From contig CAVRGQ010000005.1 in the NCBI GenBank assembly GCA_963720785.1, positions 124,001-188,000 of the forward strand: 64,000 nucleotides of DNA, in the 5' to 3' direction. Of the stretch, positions 34,755-43,377 are shown one piece after another (the first letter of the stretch is position 1; each line of letters opens with the position of its first letter). The translations under genes were made by a program, and so were the position numbers. The notes beneath the pieces were generated by a model, which did no database searches, was not told where the DNA came from, and saw nothing but the letters and a program-made list of their open reading frames with translations. This DNA comes from CAVRGQ01 sp963720785. Lineage in GTDB: Bacteria; Actinomycetota; Acidimicrobiia; IMCC26256; DASPTH01.

Positions 34755-35384
34755 TCACCAGGTGGCGAGGAGCTCCTCGGCGGTGACGATGGTCGCGATC
34801 AACGAGAGTGACCCTTCGAGGATCGACTCCGCGTATTCGGCCGGCACACCGCTCACGGCGTCGCGCACCACGACGACCTGGTAGCCCAGGTCGAGCGCCG
34901 AGAGGCAGAGACCGAAGATGCCGAGGTTGACCGACACGCCGGTCGCGACCACGGTCTTGACACCCAGGTTGCGCAGGATCTGGTCGAGCGACGTCGACGT
35001 GAACGGCGTCATGCCGTGGATCCGGGGGAGCACGATGTCGCGCTCGTCCTCCAGCCCTGCGACCAACTCGGCCCCGGGGGTACCGATCTGGGTCGGGTAC
35101 GCACCCTGCTCGCGGCGGACCCTCTCGCCGAGGGCGAAGATCTTGCAGTTGACCGCCGAGCCGGCGCCGTCGGCGCGGTTCACGGCGGTGCAGTGCACGA
35201 CGTGGGCACCTGCGTCACGCGCCGCGTTGCAGACCTGCCGCACCACGTCGAGCATCCCGGCGCGCTCGACCTCGTCGGAGAGCGCCGACATGAGCGTGCC
35301 CTTGCCGACGACCCCCTCCTGCAGCTCCATCGTGAGCACTGCGGTCGACGACGGCTCGAGGATCCGGGCGAGGAAGTCGTTCAT
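34755..35384 (-). CDS. isochorismatase-fold hydrolase lacking the catalytic cysteine
   Basis: 209 residues. The fold signature is present (AVLTMELQEGVVG, then VVATGVSVNLGIFGLCLSA). The usual Asp of the DMQ motif is Glu here, and the position of the nucleophilic Cys is Gly (VNLGIFG). True isochorismatases (PhzD, EntB) also lack the cysteine, so it may hydrolyse a vinyl-ether-like substrate or be an inactive homologue. ATG 35384 is internal to a much longer open frame that has no similarity upstream. Confidence 0.8.
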   Translation of the reverse strand: MNDFLARILEPSSTAVLTMELQEGVVGKGTLMSALSDEVERAGMLDVVRQVCNAARDAGAHVVHCTAVNRADGAGSAVNCKIFALGERVRREQGAYPTQIGTPGAELVAGLEDERDIVLPRIHGMTPFTSTSLDQILRNLGVKTVVATGVSVNLGIFGLCLSALDLGYQVVVVRDAVSGVPAEYAESILEGSLSLIATIVTAEELLATW

Positions 35385-35495
35385 GCCCGGGACAGTACCG
35401 GCCGACGGGGTCGACGGCGACCGGCCGGACCCTCCCAATCGGCCCGGCCGGCGTGCCAAGATGCCGACTCCGATCCGACGACGCAGCGAGGACGC

Positions 35496-36311
35496 ATGGC
35501 CGAGTTCGAGACCCTGACGTATGACGAGCGCGACGCCGTCGCCTACATCACCCTCAATCGGCCCGAGGCCCTGAACGCCTTCAACTCGGCGATGATGCGC
35601 GAACTCCAACAGGTGTGGCTCTCCCTGCGCGTCAACGACGACGTCCGGTGCGCGGTGCTCACCGGTGCGGGGGAGCGGGCGTTCTGCGTCGGCATCGACC
35701 GCAACGCCGAGGACACCTATGTGGTGTTCGAGAAGGACACGCTCTACGGCACGTCGAACAACTACATGTACGACGACCCGGGACGCTTCCTCGGACCCAA
35801 GGCCAACGACCTCTGGAAGCCGGTGGTGTGCGCGGTCAACGGCATGGCGTGCGGCGGCGCGTTCTACATGATCGCCGAGTCCGACGTCGTCATCGCCGCC
35901 GACCACGCGACGTTCTTCGACCCGCACGTCACCTACGGGCAGGCCGCGGTGTACGAGCCGATCATGCTGCGGCAGTACCTGTCGCTCGGCAACGTGCTGC
36001 GCATGTCGCTCCTCGGTGCGCGCGAGCGCGTCACCGCGCAGACCGCGCTGCAGATCGGACTGGTCACCGAGATCGTCCCGTCGGAGGAGCTCGCCGAGGC
36101 CGCGCAGTGGCTGGGTGAGGCGATCGCGAGCGTCGACCCCGGCGTGATGGCCGGCACGCTCCGCGCGGTGTGGGCGGCCAACGACCTCGGCCGCACCGGC
36201 GCCCTGTCGATGGCGACGTCGATCCTCTCGACGTCGATGGACAAGGACGTCATGCGCGCCGGCAACGCTTCGTTCGCGAATCAAGCGCGCTTCACGCCCA
36301 AGCTCCGCTGA
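35496..36311 (+). CDS. crotonase-family (enoyl-CoA hydratase/isomerase-like) protein
   Basis: 271 residues. AYITLNRPEALNAFNSAMM (about 15-33), FCVGIDRNAED (first oxyanion region) and VNGMACGGAFYMIAESDVV (second) are the crotonase landmarks. The position of the catalytic glutamate of enoyl-CoA hydratases (PE motif) reads FFDPHVTYG, i.e. His, and the same variation occurs in the paralogue at 43378. ATG 36 bases into a strong start context (GAGGACGC). A nitroreductase and an SDR follow, probably co-transcribed. Confidence 0.9.
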   Translation: MAEFETLTYDERDAVAYITLNRPEALNAFNSAMMRELQQVWLSLRVNDDVRCAVLTGAGERAFCVGIDRNAEDTYVVFEKDTLYGTSNNYMYDDPGRFLGPKANDLWKPVVCAVNGMACGGAFYMIAESDVVIAADHATFFDPHVTYGQAAVYEPIMLRQYLSLGNVLRMSLLGARERVTAQTALQIGLVTEIVPSEELAEAAQWLGEAIASVDPGVMAGTLRAVWAANDLGRTGALSMATSILSTSMDKDVMRAGNASFANQARFTPKLR

Positions 36312-36342
36312 GCTCCCGCCGACGACGCGAGAGGTGACGCCA

Positions 36343-36993
36343 ATGCAGACGACGAGCGACATCTGGGAGACCATTTCGACCGCGCGGTCGATCCGCCGCT
36401 TCACCGACGAGCCCGTCGACGACGCAACCCTGGCGCGCTGCCTCGACGCCGCGCGCCAGGCCCCCTCCGGCGCCAACGCGCAACGATGGCGCTACGTCGT
36501 GCTGCGTTCGCCGGAAGCGCGCGCCGCAGTCGCGAGCGCTGCGGCCGAGGCGCTCGCGGTGATCGAACCGGTCTACGGCATGAGCCGCCCCGATCCCGAC
36601 GACGATTCGCAGCAGGCCCGCGACAACCGGGCCACCTACGAGCTCCACGACCGGGCCGGCGAGTTCACCTCGGTGCTCTTCGCCCAGATGCACTTCCCCA
36701 CCGCGTCCGAGCTCCTGCTCGGCGGTTCGATCTACCCGGCGATGCAGAACTTCCTGCTCGCGGCGCGCGCCCAGGGGCTCGGCGCGTGCATGACGAGTTG
36801 GGCTTCGTACGGCGGCGAGCCGATCCTGCGCGCCGCGGTCAGCGTGCCCGACGACTATCTGCTCGCCGGCCACATCGTGGTCGGCTGGCCGCGCGGCCGG
36901 TTCGGCCCGGTTCGCCGGCGCCCGTTGAAGAAGGCGGTCAACCTCGACCGCTGGGACGAGCCCGCGGACACGCTCGTCGACGCGCTCCACTGA
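36343..36993 (+). CDS. nitroreductase family protein
   Basis: 216 residues of the FMN-dependent nitroreductase fold. TARSIRRFTDEPVDDATL (about 12-29) and QAPSGANAQRWRYVVLR bind FMN, and the C-terminal segment has GLGACMTSWASYGGEP. ATG 36343 follows GAGAGGTG. Such enzymes reduce nitro groups, quinones or dehydrogenate substrates; the crotonase-SDR context favours an alpha/beta-unsaturated or quinoid substrate. Confidence 0.9.
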   Translation: MQTTSDIWETISTARSIRRFTDEPVDDATLARCLDAARQAPSGANAQRWRYVVLRSPEARAAVASAAAEALAVIEPVYGMSRPDPDDDSQQARDNRATYELHDRAGEFTSVLFAQMHFPTASELLLGGSIYPAMQNFLLAARAQGLGACMTSWASYGGEPILRAAVSVPDDYLLAGHIVVGWPRGRFGPVRRRPLKKAVNLDRWDEPADTLVDALH

Positions 36994-37027
36994 CCCGTCA
37001 GCGCCCGGACCCTCGTAAGGTGCCGCC

Positions 37028-37915
37028 ATGAACGAGTGTCGAGGACGGGTGGCGATCGTCACCGGCGCCAGCCGGGGCATGGGCAAGGCGATCGCGCTGC
37101 GGCTCGCCGCCGAGGGCGCGGCGGTGTGCGTCACCGGCCGCTCCGCGGAACCCGGATCCCACGAGCTCGGCGGATCGCTCAGGGAGACAGTCGAACAGAT
37201 CACGGCCGCGGGCGCCCGCGCCACCGCAGTCGCCGCCGATCTCTCCGATCCGGCGTTCGACCGCGCCACCGTGGTGCAGGCCGCCGAGGACGCGTTCGGC
37301 GCCGGCGTCGACATCCTCGTGAACAACGCCGCCGCGCCGCGCACCTTCGGCATCGGCTTTCTCGCCATGGACCGCACGACGTTCATGGAGAGCATCGAGG
37401 TGAACGACTGGGCGACGTGGGAGCTCGGCGCCCTCGTCGCCCGCGGCATGATCGAGCGCGGCCGCGGCTGGATCGTGAACGTCTCGTCGCGCGCTGCCGG
37501 ACCGAAGATCGGCCCGCCGTACCCCCAGACCCAAGTGGGCGCACAGGTGCTCTACGGCTCCACGAAGTCCATGCTCGACCGCATCACGACCGGAGCGGCG
37601 ATGGAGCTGTACGAGCACGGCATCGCGGTCAACGCGCTCGCCCCCGAGGCCGCAGTGATGACCGAGAACGCGGCCACCCTCGTGTCACTCCCCGAGCTCG
37701 CGGTGGAGCCGCTCGAAGCGTTCGCGGAGGCGACACTCGCGCTGTGCACCTGTGACCCACGCACGCTCACCGGTCGTGTGCTCTCCAGCGTGTCGCTGCT
37801 GCACGAGTTGCAGAGGCCGGTGCGCACGCTCGACGGACGGGAGCTCGTGCCGGGCTGGCAACCCGGCGAAATCGACCCGGCCCGTATGAAGCCCGGCTAC
37901 CTCGACCCGCACTGA
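37028..37915 (+). CDS. SDR family oxidoreductase
   Basis: 295 residues. VAIVTGASRGMGKAIALRL (cofactor loop), ILVNNAAAP, NVSSRAAG (serine) and LYGSTKSMLDR (Tyr-x-x-x-Lys). It is longer than a classical SDR by about 40 residues, with an extension in the substrate region and at the C-terminus (ELVPGWQPGEIDP). The first codons are duplicated in the remnant at 34679. Convergent with the NIPSNAP-like gene. Confidence 0.92.
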   Translation: MNECRGRVAIVTGASRGMGKAIALRLAAEGAAVCVTGRSAEPGSHELGGSLRETVEQITAAGARATAVAADLSDPAFDRATVVQAAEDAFGAGVDILVNNAAAPRTFGIGFLAMDRTTFMESIEVNDWATWELGALVARGMIERGRGWIVNVSSRAAGPKIGPPYPQTQVGAQVLYGSTKSMLDRITTGAAMELYEHGIAVNALAPEAAVMTENAATLVSLPELAVEPLEAFAEATLALCTCDPRTLTGRVLSSVSLLHELQRPVRTLDGRELVPGWQPGEIDPARMKPGYLDPH

Positions 37916-37920
37916 CCCGA

Positions 37921-38706
37921 TCAGCGCATCTTGGCGCCGGCCGCCTCCGCGGCCTTGAGCCAGTCGTCGAGGCTGGCGTCCTCCCAGTCGTCGGGTCCGT
38001 AGACCGTCTTCGGGAGTGGCGTCATGATGTGGCTCGCGCCGCCGATCGTGTACTGAGCAGAGCGCGCCTCCCACGCGGTGATGCGGTCGTCGGCCTCGCC
38101 CTCGTCGCACAGACCGCGCGTCGTGTCGCGGTTCGCCAGCCACCGCATGCGCGCGGGGATGCTCGTGGCCCACACCATCACGACCTCGTGCGGGTTGTCG
38201 ACCACCTCGTAGATGCCGGTCGGCTCGTGCCCGTACTCCTGCATCATCGGCACGCGCTCCTTCGCCACCTCGCCGAGGAACTCGATCGCGGACCCCGCGC
38301 GCACCTGCAGGATCTCGTTCACGAACAGCGTGCCCTTGATGCCGCGCTCGCGGATCTCGGGCGTGTTCGGGCTGCCGGGAACACCGGCGCACAACCGGTC
38401 GAACCCGCCGGTGCGCAGCTTGTAGGCCTCGTCCCACCAGTCGGAGTAGAACGCCTTACGCCGCTTCAGGTTGAGCCGGTCGACGTTCTTCGCCCAGCCC
38501 TGCCAACCTTCGCTCCCCACATCCCAGATGTTGATGACTTGCGGCCAGCGCCCGCCGCCGAAAGCGCAGATGTAGAAGGAGCCCTGGAGCTTGTCCATCT
38601 CCGGCATGTCCTGCACCGGGTCCTTCCAGAGGTGCTCCATGTACTCGTACTGGCCCTGACCGACGATGTCGATCACCTCGTACAGATACAGATCGCGGTT
38701 CGCCAC
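37921..38706 (-). CDS. NIPSNAP-like two-domain protein next to an SBP gene
   Basis: 261 residues starting GTG 38706 (GAGG seven bases upstream). Unit one (LYLYEVIDIVGQGQYEYMEH, QVINIWDVGSEGWQGWAKN) and unit two (LFVNEILQVRAGSAIEFLGE, VVMVWATSIPARMRW) follow the dimeric barrel pattern. It lies 11 bases after the SBP stop. SBP then NIPSNAP-like is also the order at 29217/28437, so the pairing is conserved. Unknown function. Confidence 0.75.
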   Translation of the reverse strand: MANRDLYLYEVIDIVGQGQYEYMEHLWKDPVQDMPEMDKLQGSFYICAFGGGRWPQVINIWDVGSEGWQGWAKNVDRLNLKRRKAFYSDWWDEAYKLRTGGFDRLCAGVPGSPNTPEIRERGIKGTLFVNEILQVRAGSAIEFLGEVAKERVPMMQEYGHEPTGIYEVVDNPHEVVMVWATSIPARMRWLANRDTTRGLCDEGEADDRITAWEARSAQYTIGGASHIMTPLPKTVYGPDDWEDASLDDWLKAAEAAGAKMR

Positions 38707-38717
38707 GGTCGTGCTCC

Positions 38718-40049
38718 TCAGTCGATCAGGTCGGCCTGGAAGGTGATCACGTTCGCCGCCTTGCAGTCGAACGTGCCGGCCTTCGACGGGTACTGGCGCA
38801 CCCACTTGCCCGAGACGAAGCGCACCACCGCGAAGCACGGCGAGGTCTTCTGGGTTGCGAACGAGTGGGTGGCCGCCATGCCGCCGGCATCGAATGCGGT
38901 GAGCGACTCGAGACCGTCGACGAACGACGAGCGAGTGATGCCGTTCACGCCGTCCTTCGCCACCGCAGCGCGGGCCGCGTCGGCGAACGCGAGCGTCGCG
39001 TCCCAGGCGTACACCGCGAACTGATCGGGAGTGCCGCCGACCTGCTTCATGTGCTTCAGGAATGCCGAGAGCGTCTTGTTCGACTTCGCCTCTTCGAACG
39101 GGAGGAAGTTCAGCGACTGGTACTGCCCCTCGAACGACGACGGGTTCTGCGCGACGACCGCGTTGCCGTAGGCCGAGACGGTGTCCCACACGACCTTCGT
39201 GCTGTCGAGCCCCTGCAGCGTCGCTTCGTCGCGCATCTCGAGGAGAGCGTTCGCCGACGACGTCATCAACGAGTAGTTCGAGCCGTCGGACTTCATCTGC
39301 TGGATCACGCTCGTGTACGCGCTCTGCGGGTCGCGTCCCGACTTCGGCACCACCGTGCCCTGATCGGGGACGATCCCGGCTTCCCGCGCGGTCGCCGGGA
39401 TGAAGTTCGGATTCTTGACGTCGCTCCCGACGACCATCGGGCCATGCAGCCCACCCTTGTTCTTCGCCAGGTGCCACTTGAACACGCCCTGGTTGCCGAA
39501 GTACGTCTGCTCGCTCTGCGTGAGCGTGGAGCAGTCGTAGTTGAGACCGGTCACCGGGTACGCAGTGGAAGCACACGCCTCGGCGGTCCCGGCGGCGAAG
39601 GAGCTCAGATCGGGGAGCCCGACGGCCTGGCCGGCCTGGTCCTTGCAGTTCACGATGTCGTCGACCGACGTCAGGAAGATCGCGGCGGTACCGACCATCG
39701 CGAGGTCGTTCTCGCACGCCGAGATGGTCGCGTTGCGCGCCTGGGTCGGGTTGAGCCGGGAGTCGTAGAAGTCGACGACGACCGTGCGGCCGGCCACGCC
39801 GCCGCCACCCGCTCGGCTGTTCAGGTACGCGGCCGCCGCCTTCACCCCGTCGACCGAGCCCTTGAACAGATTCGGCGCCAACGGGCTGTCGACGTCGGCG
39901 ACCACCGCGATGTGGATCTCCGTCGCGGTCACCCCGACCTCCGTCGCCTTGGGCTTCTCCTTGGCCGATTGCGCGGCGGCGGGCAGCGCCGGCGCCATGA
40001 GCGCAAGGACGACCGTCGCTGCAGCAACCCACTTCCCGGTACGGCCCAT
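38718..40049 (-). CDS. exported branched-chain amino acid-type ABC substrate-binding protein
   Basis: 443 residues. Signal peptide (KWVAAATVVLALMAPALPA, cleavage near AAAQS), then EIHIAVVADVDSPLAPNLF and the type 1 binding fold. ATG 40049 follows GGAGGGGGA. It has several cysteines (ENDLAMV follows one; DDIVNCKDQAG; EACASTAYP) that could form disulfides outside the cell. No permease or ATPase is near. The operator at 40086-40103 lies in its promoter. Confidence 0.9.
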   Translation of the reverse strand: MGRTGKWVAAATVVLALMAPALPAAAQSAKEKPKATEVGVTATEIHIAVVADVDSPLAPNLFKGSVDGVKAAAAYLNSRAGGGGVAGRTVVVDFYDSRLNPTQARNATISACENDLAMVGTAAIFLTSVDDIVNCKDQAGQAVGLPDLSSFAAGTAEACASTAYPVTGLNYDCSTLTQSEQTYFGNQGVFKWHLAKNKGGLHGPMVVGSDVKNPNFIPATAREAGIVPDQGTVVPKSGRDPQSAYTSVIQQMKSDGSNYSLMTSSANALLEMRDEATLQGLDSTKVVWDTVSAYGNAVVAQNPSSFEGQYQSLNFLPFEEAKSNKTLSAFLKHMKQVGGTPDQFAVYAWDATLAFADAARAAVAKDGVNGITRSSFVDGLESLTAFDAGGMAATHSFATQKTSPCFAVVRFVSGKWVRQYPSKAGTFDCKAANVITFQADLID

Positions 40050-40085
40050 GGTTCCCCCTCCGCGCCGGCCATGCGGCCGATCCTG

Positions 40086-40103
40086 CGTAGTGTACACACT
40101 ACG
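40086..40103. promoter_or_regulatory. operator CGTAGTGT-AC-ACACTACG upstream of the SBP gene
   Basis: Perfect 8-bp inverted repeat with a two-base spacer, 37-54 bases before the SBP start at 40049, in the short gap behind the SnoaL-like stop. GTGTACAC inside it is itself palindromic. A GntR gene lies nearby at 40658, so it is a candidate regulator. Confidence 0.6.
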
Positions 40104-40114
40104 TAGGATCGCTT

Positions 40115-40546
40115 TCACCGCGGGTCGCGGAGCCGCCCCGGCATGGCCACGGGGCCGTCGTAGATCAACTCGAAGTCGCGTCGGGCGAACCGCCAGCCTT
40201 CCGCGGAGCGTTCCACCTCGTCGTGGTAGACGCCGAGCAACTCGCTGCCGGTGCCGTCCGTCCGCCACTGGAGCTCGCGGACCTGCCAGTGAGCCGAAGC
40301 GCGGTCGTCGTCGAGCACCACCACCGTGCCGTTGAGCACCTGCTGGAGGCAGCGGAGGTAGCCGCCGCGGATCTCGGCGAAGGTCTCGACGATCGCGGCT
40401 CGCCCGCTGATCACGCCGCTCCCGGGGATCGCCCAGGTCGCATGTTCACACCAGGTCGCCGCGAACTCGTCGAGGTCGAGCCGGAGGACGGAGTCGCAGT
40501 AGCGACCGAGCAGTTCTTCGATCTCGACACGAATCGGCGAGTCCAT
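40115..40546 (-). CDS. SnoaL-like (NTF2-fold) protein
   Basis: 143 residues: IEELLGRYCDSVLRLDLDEF, FAATWCEHATWAIPG and a C-terminal FELIYDG. Typical polyketide-cyclase/ketosteroid-isomerase-like small protein. It starts 110 bases from the divergent GntR gene; the downstream SBP and NIPSNAP-like genes share its direction and may form one operon. Confidence 0.8.
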   Translation of the reverse strand: MDSPIRVEIEELLGRYCDSVLRLDLDEFAATWCEHATWAIPGSGVISGRAAIVETFAEIRGGYLRCLQQVLNGTVVVLDDDRASAHWQVRELQWRTDGTGSELLGVYHDEVERSAEGWRFARRDFELIYDGPVAMPGRLRDPR

Positions 40547-40657
40547 GGTTCGAGCGCCTTTCCCAGGGGTTCATGCGACATGATGTGACAATTCCGATCG
40601 GGCGCGACCGCGCGTCCGACCGACGACCGTCCCAGCACGGCCACCGACGGAGTCTCG

Positions 40658-41369
40658 ATGCCCCGAGCGAGGATGGACCCTGCAGTCAAGACGAAACTGC
40701 TCGCGGCGCGGACGGCCGAGCCGGAGTGGCGGTCCGGGCGGGACCTGGTCGTCGGGCAGATCCGGCGCTGGATCTTCGAGGGCCACCTCCGCGACGGCGA
40801 CGTCATCTCGCAGGAGGATCTCGCGGAGATCCTGGGCACGAGCCGCATCCCGGTGCGCGACGGGCTCATCTCGCTCGAGCACGGTGGCTGGGTCATCATC
40901 GAGCCGGGGATCGGCGCCCGCGCCGTCGGCCTCGACGCCGCCGCGGTACGGGACAGCTTCGATCTGCTCGGTCACATCTGGTGCCTGCTCATCCGTCGTG
41001 CGGTCGAGCAGCACCCCGACACCGCCGATCTCCTCGCCGCCGCCGAGCAGGTTGCCCGCACGCGCACGGCCGTAAAGATGTCCGCCGTCAACGCGCAGTT
41101 CGTCGCGGCGCTGCGCCAGGCGGCGCAGGCACCTCGCCTCGACGCCGCATTCGACAACGCGGGTCGGATCGTGCCCGGGGACTTCTTCGCCACGGTGCCA
41201 CACGCGATGCCGGTCCAACGCGTGCGACGTCCCTCCGATGGGCGCGGCGATCGCGGCGGGCGATGCCGACGAGGCATGCCGGCTCGCCATGTCGCAACAC
41301 GCATCGCACGCGGGCAACATCGTCGAGCTCCTGCGTCGTCGCGGCGTGCTCATGCAACTTCGCACCTGA
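40658..41369 (+). pseudogene. GntR-FCD family regulator, one frameshift
   Basis: About 236 residues. The HTH spans VVGQIRRWIFEGHLRDGDV and EDLAEILGTSRIPVRDGLI; the FCD part follows (LLIRRAVEQHPDTADLL). A missing or extra base near 41222-41232 breaks the frame; the C-terminus resumes as MGAAIAAGDADEACRLAMSQ and ends at TGA 41369, as expected for FCD. It is divergent from the SnoaL/SBP genes and is a candidate for the operator at 40086. Confidence 0.8.
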
Positions 41370-41403
41370 TCGCAGCGCATCACGTCCTACAGTCCATCGT
41401 CGG

Positions 41404-42114
41404 ATGATCGAGCTCGTGGGATTCGACGGTGACGACACGCTGTGGCAGAACGAGCAGGCGTTCCATCTCGCCAACGCGGAGCTCCGCGCTCTGCTCGTGC
41501 CCCACTGCGACGCCGAGGTGCTCGACCGCCGACTGCTCGGCGTGCAACGCGCGAACCTGCAGCACTACGGGTACGGAGCAAAGGCGTTCACGCTCTCGGT
41601 GATCGAGACCGCGACCGAGCTCGCGGGCGAACGGCTCACCGTCGACGACGTGCGCGCGATCCTCGCCATCGGCAAGGGGCTGCTCACCCACCCGATGGAG
41701 CTGCTCGAAGGGGCTGCCGACGCGGTGCGCACCATCGCCGCACGCTTCCCCGTCGTGCTCGTCACCAAGGGCGACCTGATCCACCAGGAGGCGAAGGTCG
41801 CGGGCTCCGGCCTCGGCGACCTCTTTCACGGGGTGGAGATCGTCTCGGAGAAGGACCCGGACACCTACCGTCAGGTGTGCGCGTGCTCCGGCGTCGAGCC
41901 CGGGCACTTCGTGATGGTCGGCAACTCGCTGCGCTCCGACGTCGCTCCGGTGTTGGAGATCGGCGGCTGGAGCGTGTACATCCCCCACGAACTCACGTGG
42001 GCGATGGAGCACCCCGACGACGAGACCGCGATCCGCGCGCACGCGCGCTTCCGCACGGTGATACACATCGCGGAGCTCGACGCGCTCCTGACCGAGTTCG
42101 ACTCCCTCGGCTGA
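41404..42114 (+). CDS. HAD superfamily hydrolase
   Basis: 236 residues with complete HAD motifs: GFDGDDTLWQNE (D-x-D), VLVTKGDL (motif II, Thr), EKDPDTYRQV (lysine) and MVGNSLRSDVAP (acidic motif). A four-helix cap (LLVPHCDAEVLDRRLLGVQ region) points to a small phosphorylated or halogenated substrate. It follows the GntR gene after 34 bases and precedes an SDR. Confidence 0.88.
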   Translation: MIELVGFDGDDTLWQNEQAFHLANAELRALLVPHCDAEVLDRRLLGVQRANLQHYGYGAKAFTLSVIETATELAGERLTVDDVRAILAIGKGLLTHPMELLEGAADAVRTIAARFPVVLVTKGDLIHQEAKVAGSGLGDLFHGVEIVSEKDPDTYRQVCACSGVEPGHFVMVGNSLRSDVAPVLEIGGWSVYIPHELTWAMEHPDDETAIRAHARFRTVIHIAELDALLTEFDSLG

Positions 42115-42150
42115 GCGCACCGGCAACGGACCGACGACCTCAGGAGCATC

Positions 42151-42945
42151 ATGTCGACGCAAGAGCTGTTCGATCTCACCGGCAAGGTCGCGCTGGTCAC
42201 CGGCGGCAACAGCGGGCTCGGTCTCGGGTTCGCGACCGGAATGGCCAAGTGCGGCGCCGACATCGTCGTGTGGGGCCGACGCGCCGACCGCAACGCGCAG
42301 GCCGAGGAGCTCCTGCTCGCCGCGGGCGCGCCGCGCGTGTGGTCGCAGACCGTGGACGTGTCCGACGAGGAGCAGGTCGTCGCGGGCATGGCCGCCGCGG
42401 TCGAGCACATGGGCCGCGTCGACTGCGTCGTGCAGAACGCCGGCTTCGCGTCCCTCGCACCGTTCCACGAGATGAGCACCGACGAGTACCGGTCACTCAT
42501 CTCCGTCGCACAGGACGGCGGCTTCTGGACCCTGCGCGAAGGCGTGCGGCACATGGTCGCCCGCGCCGAGGCCGGCGACCCCGGCGGCTCACTCCTGCTG
42601 TGCGGCAGCCTCACCCAATTCCGCGGCGAGCCGATGATCGCGCACTACGGCGCGGCGAAGTCGGCGATGCAGTCGATGATGCGCAGCGTCGCGCTCGAAT
42701 ACGGGCACCTCGGCATCCGGGCCAACATGGTGTGCGCCGGCTGGTTCCATACCGAGATGTACGGCGGTGCACCCAAGGAGATGTTCCCGTTCAACGAGAC
42801 GATCGAGCAGCGACTGCCGGCCCGCCGCTGGGGCGAGCCGAGCGACCTCGAGGGGATCGCCGCGTACCTCGCGAGCAACGCCGCCTCGTACCACACCGGC
42901 GACGTGATCGTGGTCGACGGCGGCACCATGCTCCTGATGCCCTGA
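42151..42945 (+). CDS. SDR family oxidoreductase
   Basis: 264 residues. VALVTGGNSGLGLGFATGM (cofactor loop), CVVQNAGFASLAPFHEM, LLLCGSLTQFRGEP (serine) and HYGAAKSAMQ (Tyr-x-x-x-Lys). DIVVWGRRADRNAQ suggests NADP(H). Its C-terminus (DVIVVDGGTMLL) is standard. The stop is 15 bases from the convergent DUF427 gene. Confidence 0.92.
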   Translation: MSTQELFDLTGKVALVTGGNSGLGLGFATGMAKCGADIVVWGRRADRNAQAEELLLAAGAPRVWSQTVDVSDEEQVVAGMAAAVEHMGRVDCVVQNAGFASLAPFHEMSTDEYRSLISVAQDGGFWTLREGVRHMVARAEAGDPGGSLLLCGSLTQFRGEPMIAHYGAAKSAMQSMMRSVALEYGHLGIRANMVCAGWFHTEMYGGAPKEMFPFNETIEQRLPARRWGEPSDLEGIAAYLASNAASYHTGDVIVVDGGTMLLMP

Positions 42946-42959
42946 GCGCGCCCGGCGCA

Positions 42960-43349
42960 CTACTCGTCGACGATCTCCATACGCAACCGGTCGGCGTAGA
43001 ACGAGACGTGGCCGCGGATTCCGGCCACTTCCGAGAACGGCTCGGGATACGCCCACACGACGTTCTTCTCGACCGGCTCCTCGCCGGGTTCGCTCGCAGT
43101 GAGGTGCCAGTAGTCGGCCAATCCCTTGAACGGGCAGACGGTGTGCGCGACCGACTCCTCGAAGTGCTCCCAGTGCACGTCGGCAACGGGGAGGTACCAG
43201 CGGTCGACGTGGCGCGTCTCCTCGAGCCGGATGCACCCGCGGGTCTCCGCGAGGAGCACTTCGCCGTGCCACACCCGGACAAGGTGCGACTCGGGCACGA
43301 GGTCGATCACATAGTCGGGGTGGTCGGCCCAGGCGTTCCTGATCTCCAC
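42960..43349 (-). CDS. DUF427 domain protein
   Basis: 129 residues. GTG 43349 follows AGGAGG at seven bases. Motifs of the family are VRVWHGEVLLAETRGCIRLE and TVCPFKGLADYWHL, and the last part FYADRLRMEIVDE. Small beta-barrel protein of unknown biochemical role, common in actinobacteria. It is preceded by the crotonase gene on the same strand after 28 bases. Confidence 0.85.
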   Translation of the reverse strand: MEIRNAWADHPDYVIDLVPESHLVRVWHGEVLLAETRGCIRLEETRHVDRWYLPVADVHWEHFEESVAHTVCPFKGLADYWHLTASEPGEEPVEKNVVWAYPEPFSEVAGIRGHVSFYADRLRMEIVDE

Positions 43350-43377
43350 GTGTCGTCCTCCTGCAGTCGACGGAACG

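Noticed and set aside
37921..40032. 703-codon minus frame seeming to fuse the SBP region to the NIPSNAP-like protein
   Set aside because: Only the last 261 codons are family sequence; the SBP itself is in another frame with its own signal peptide.
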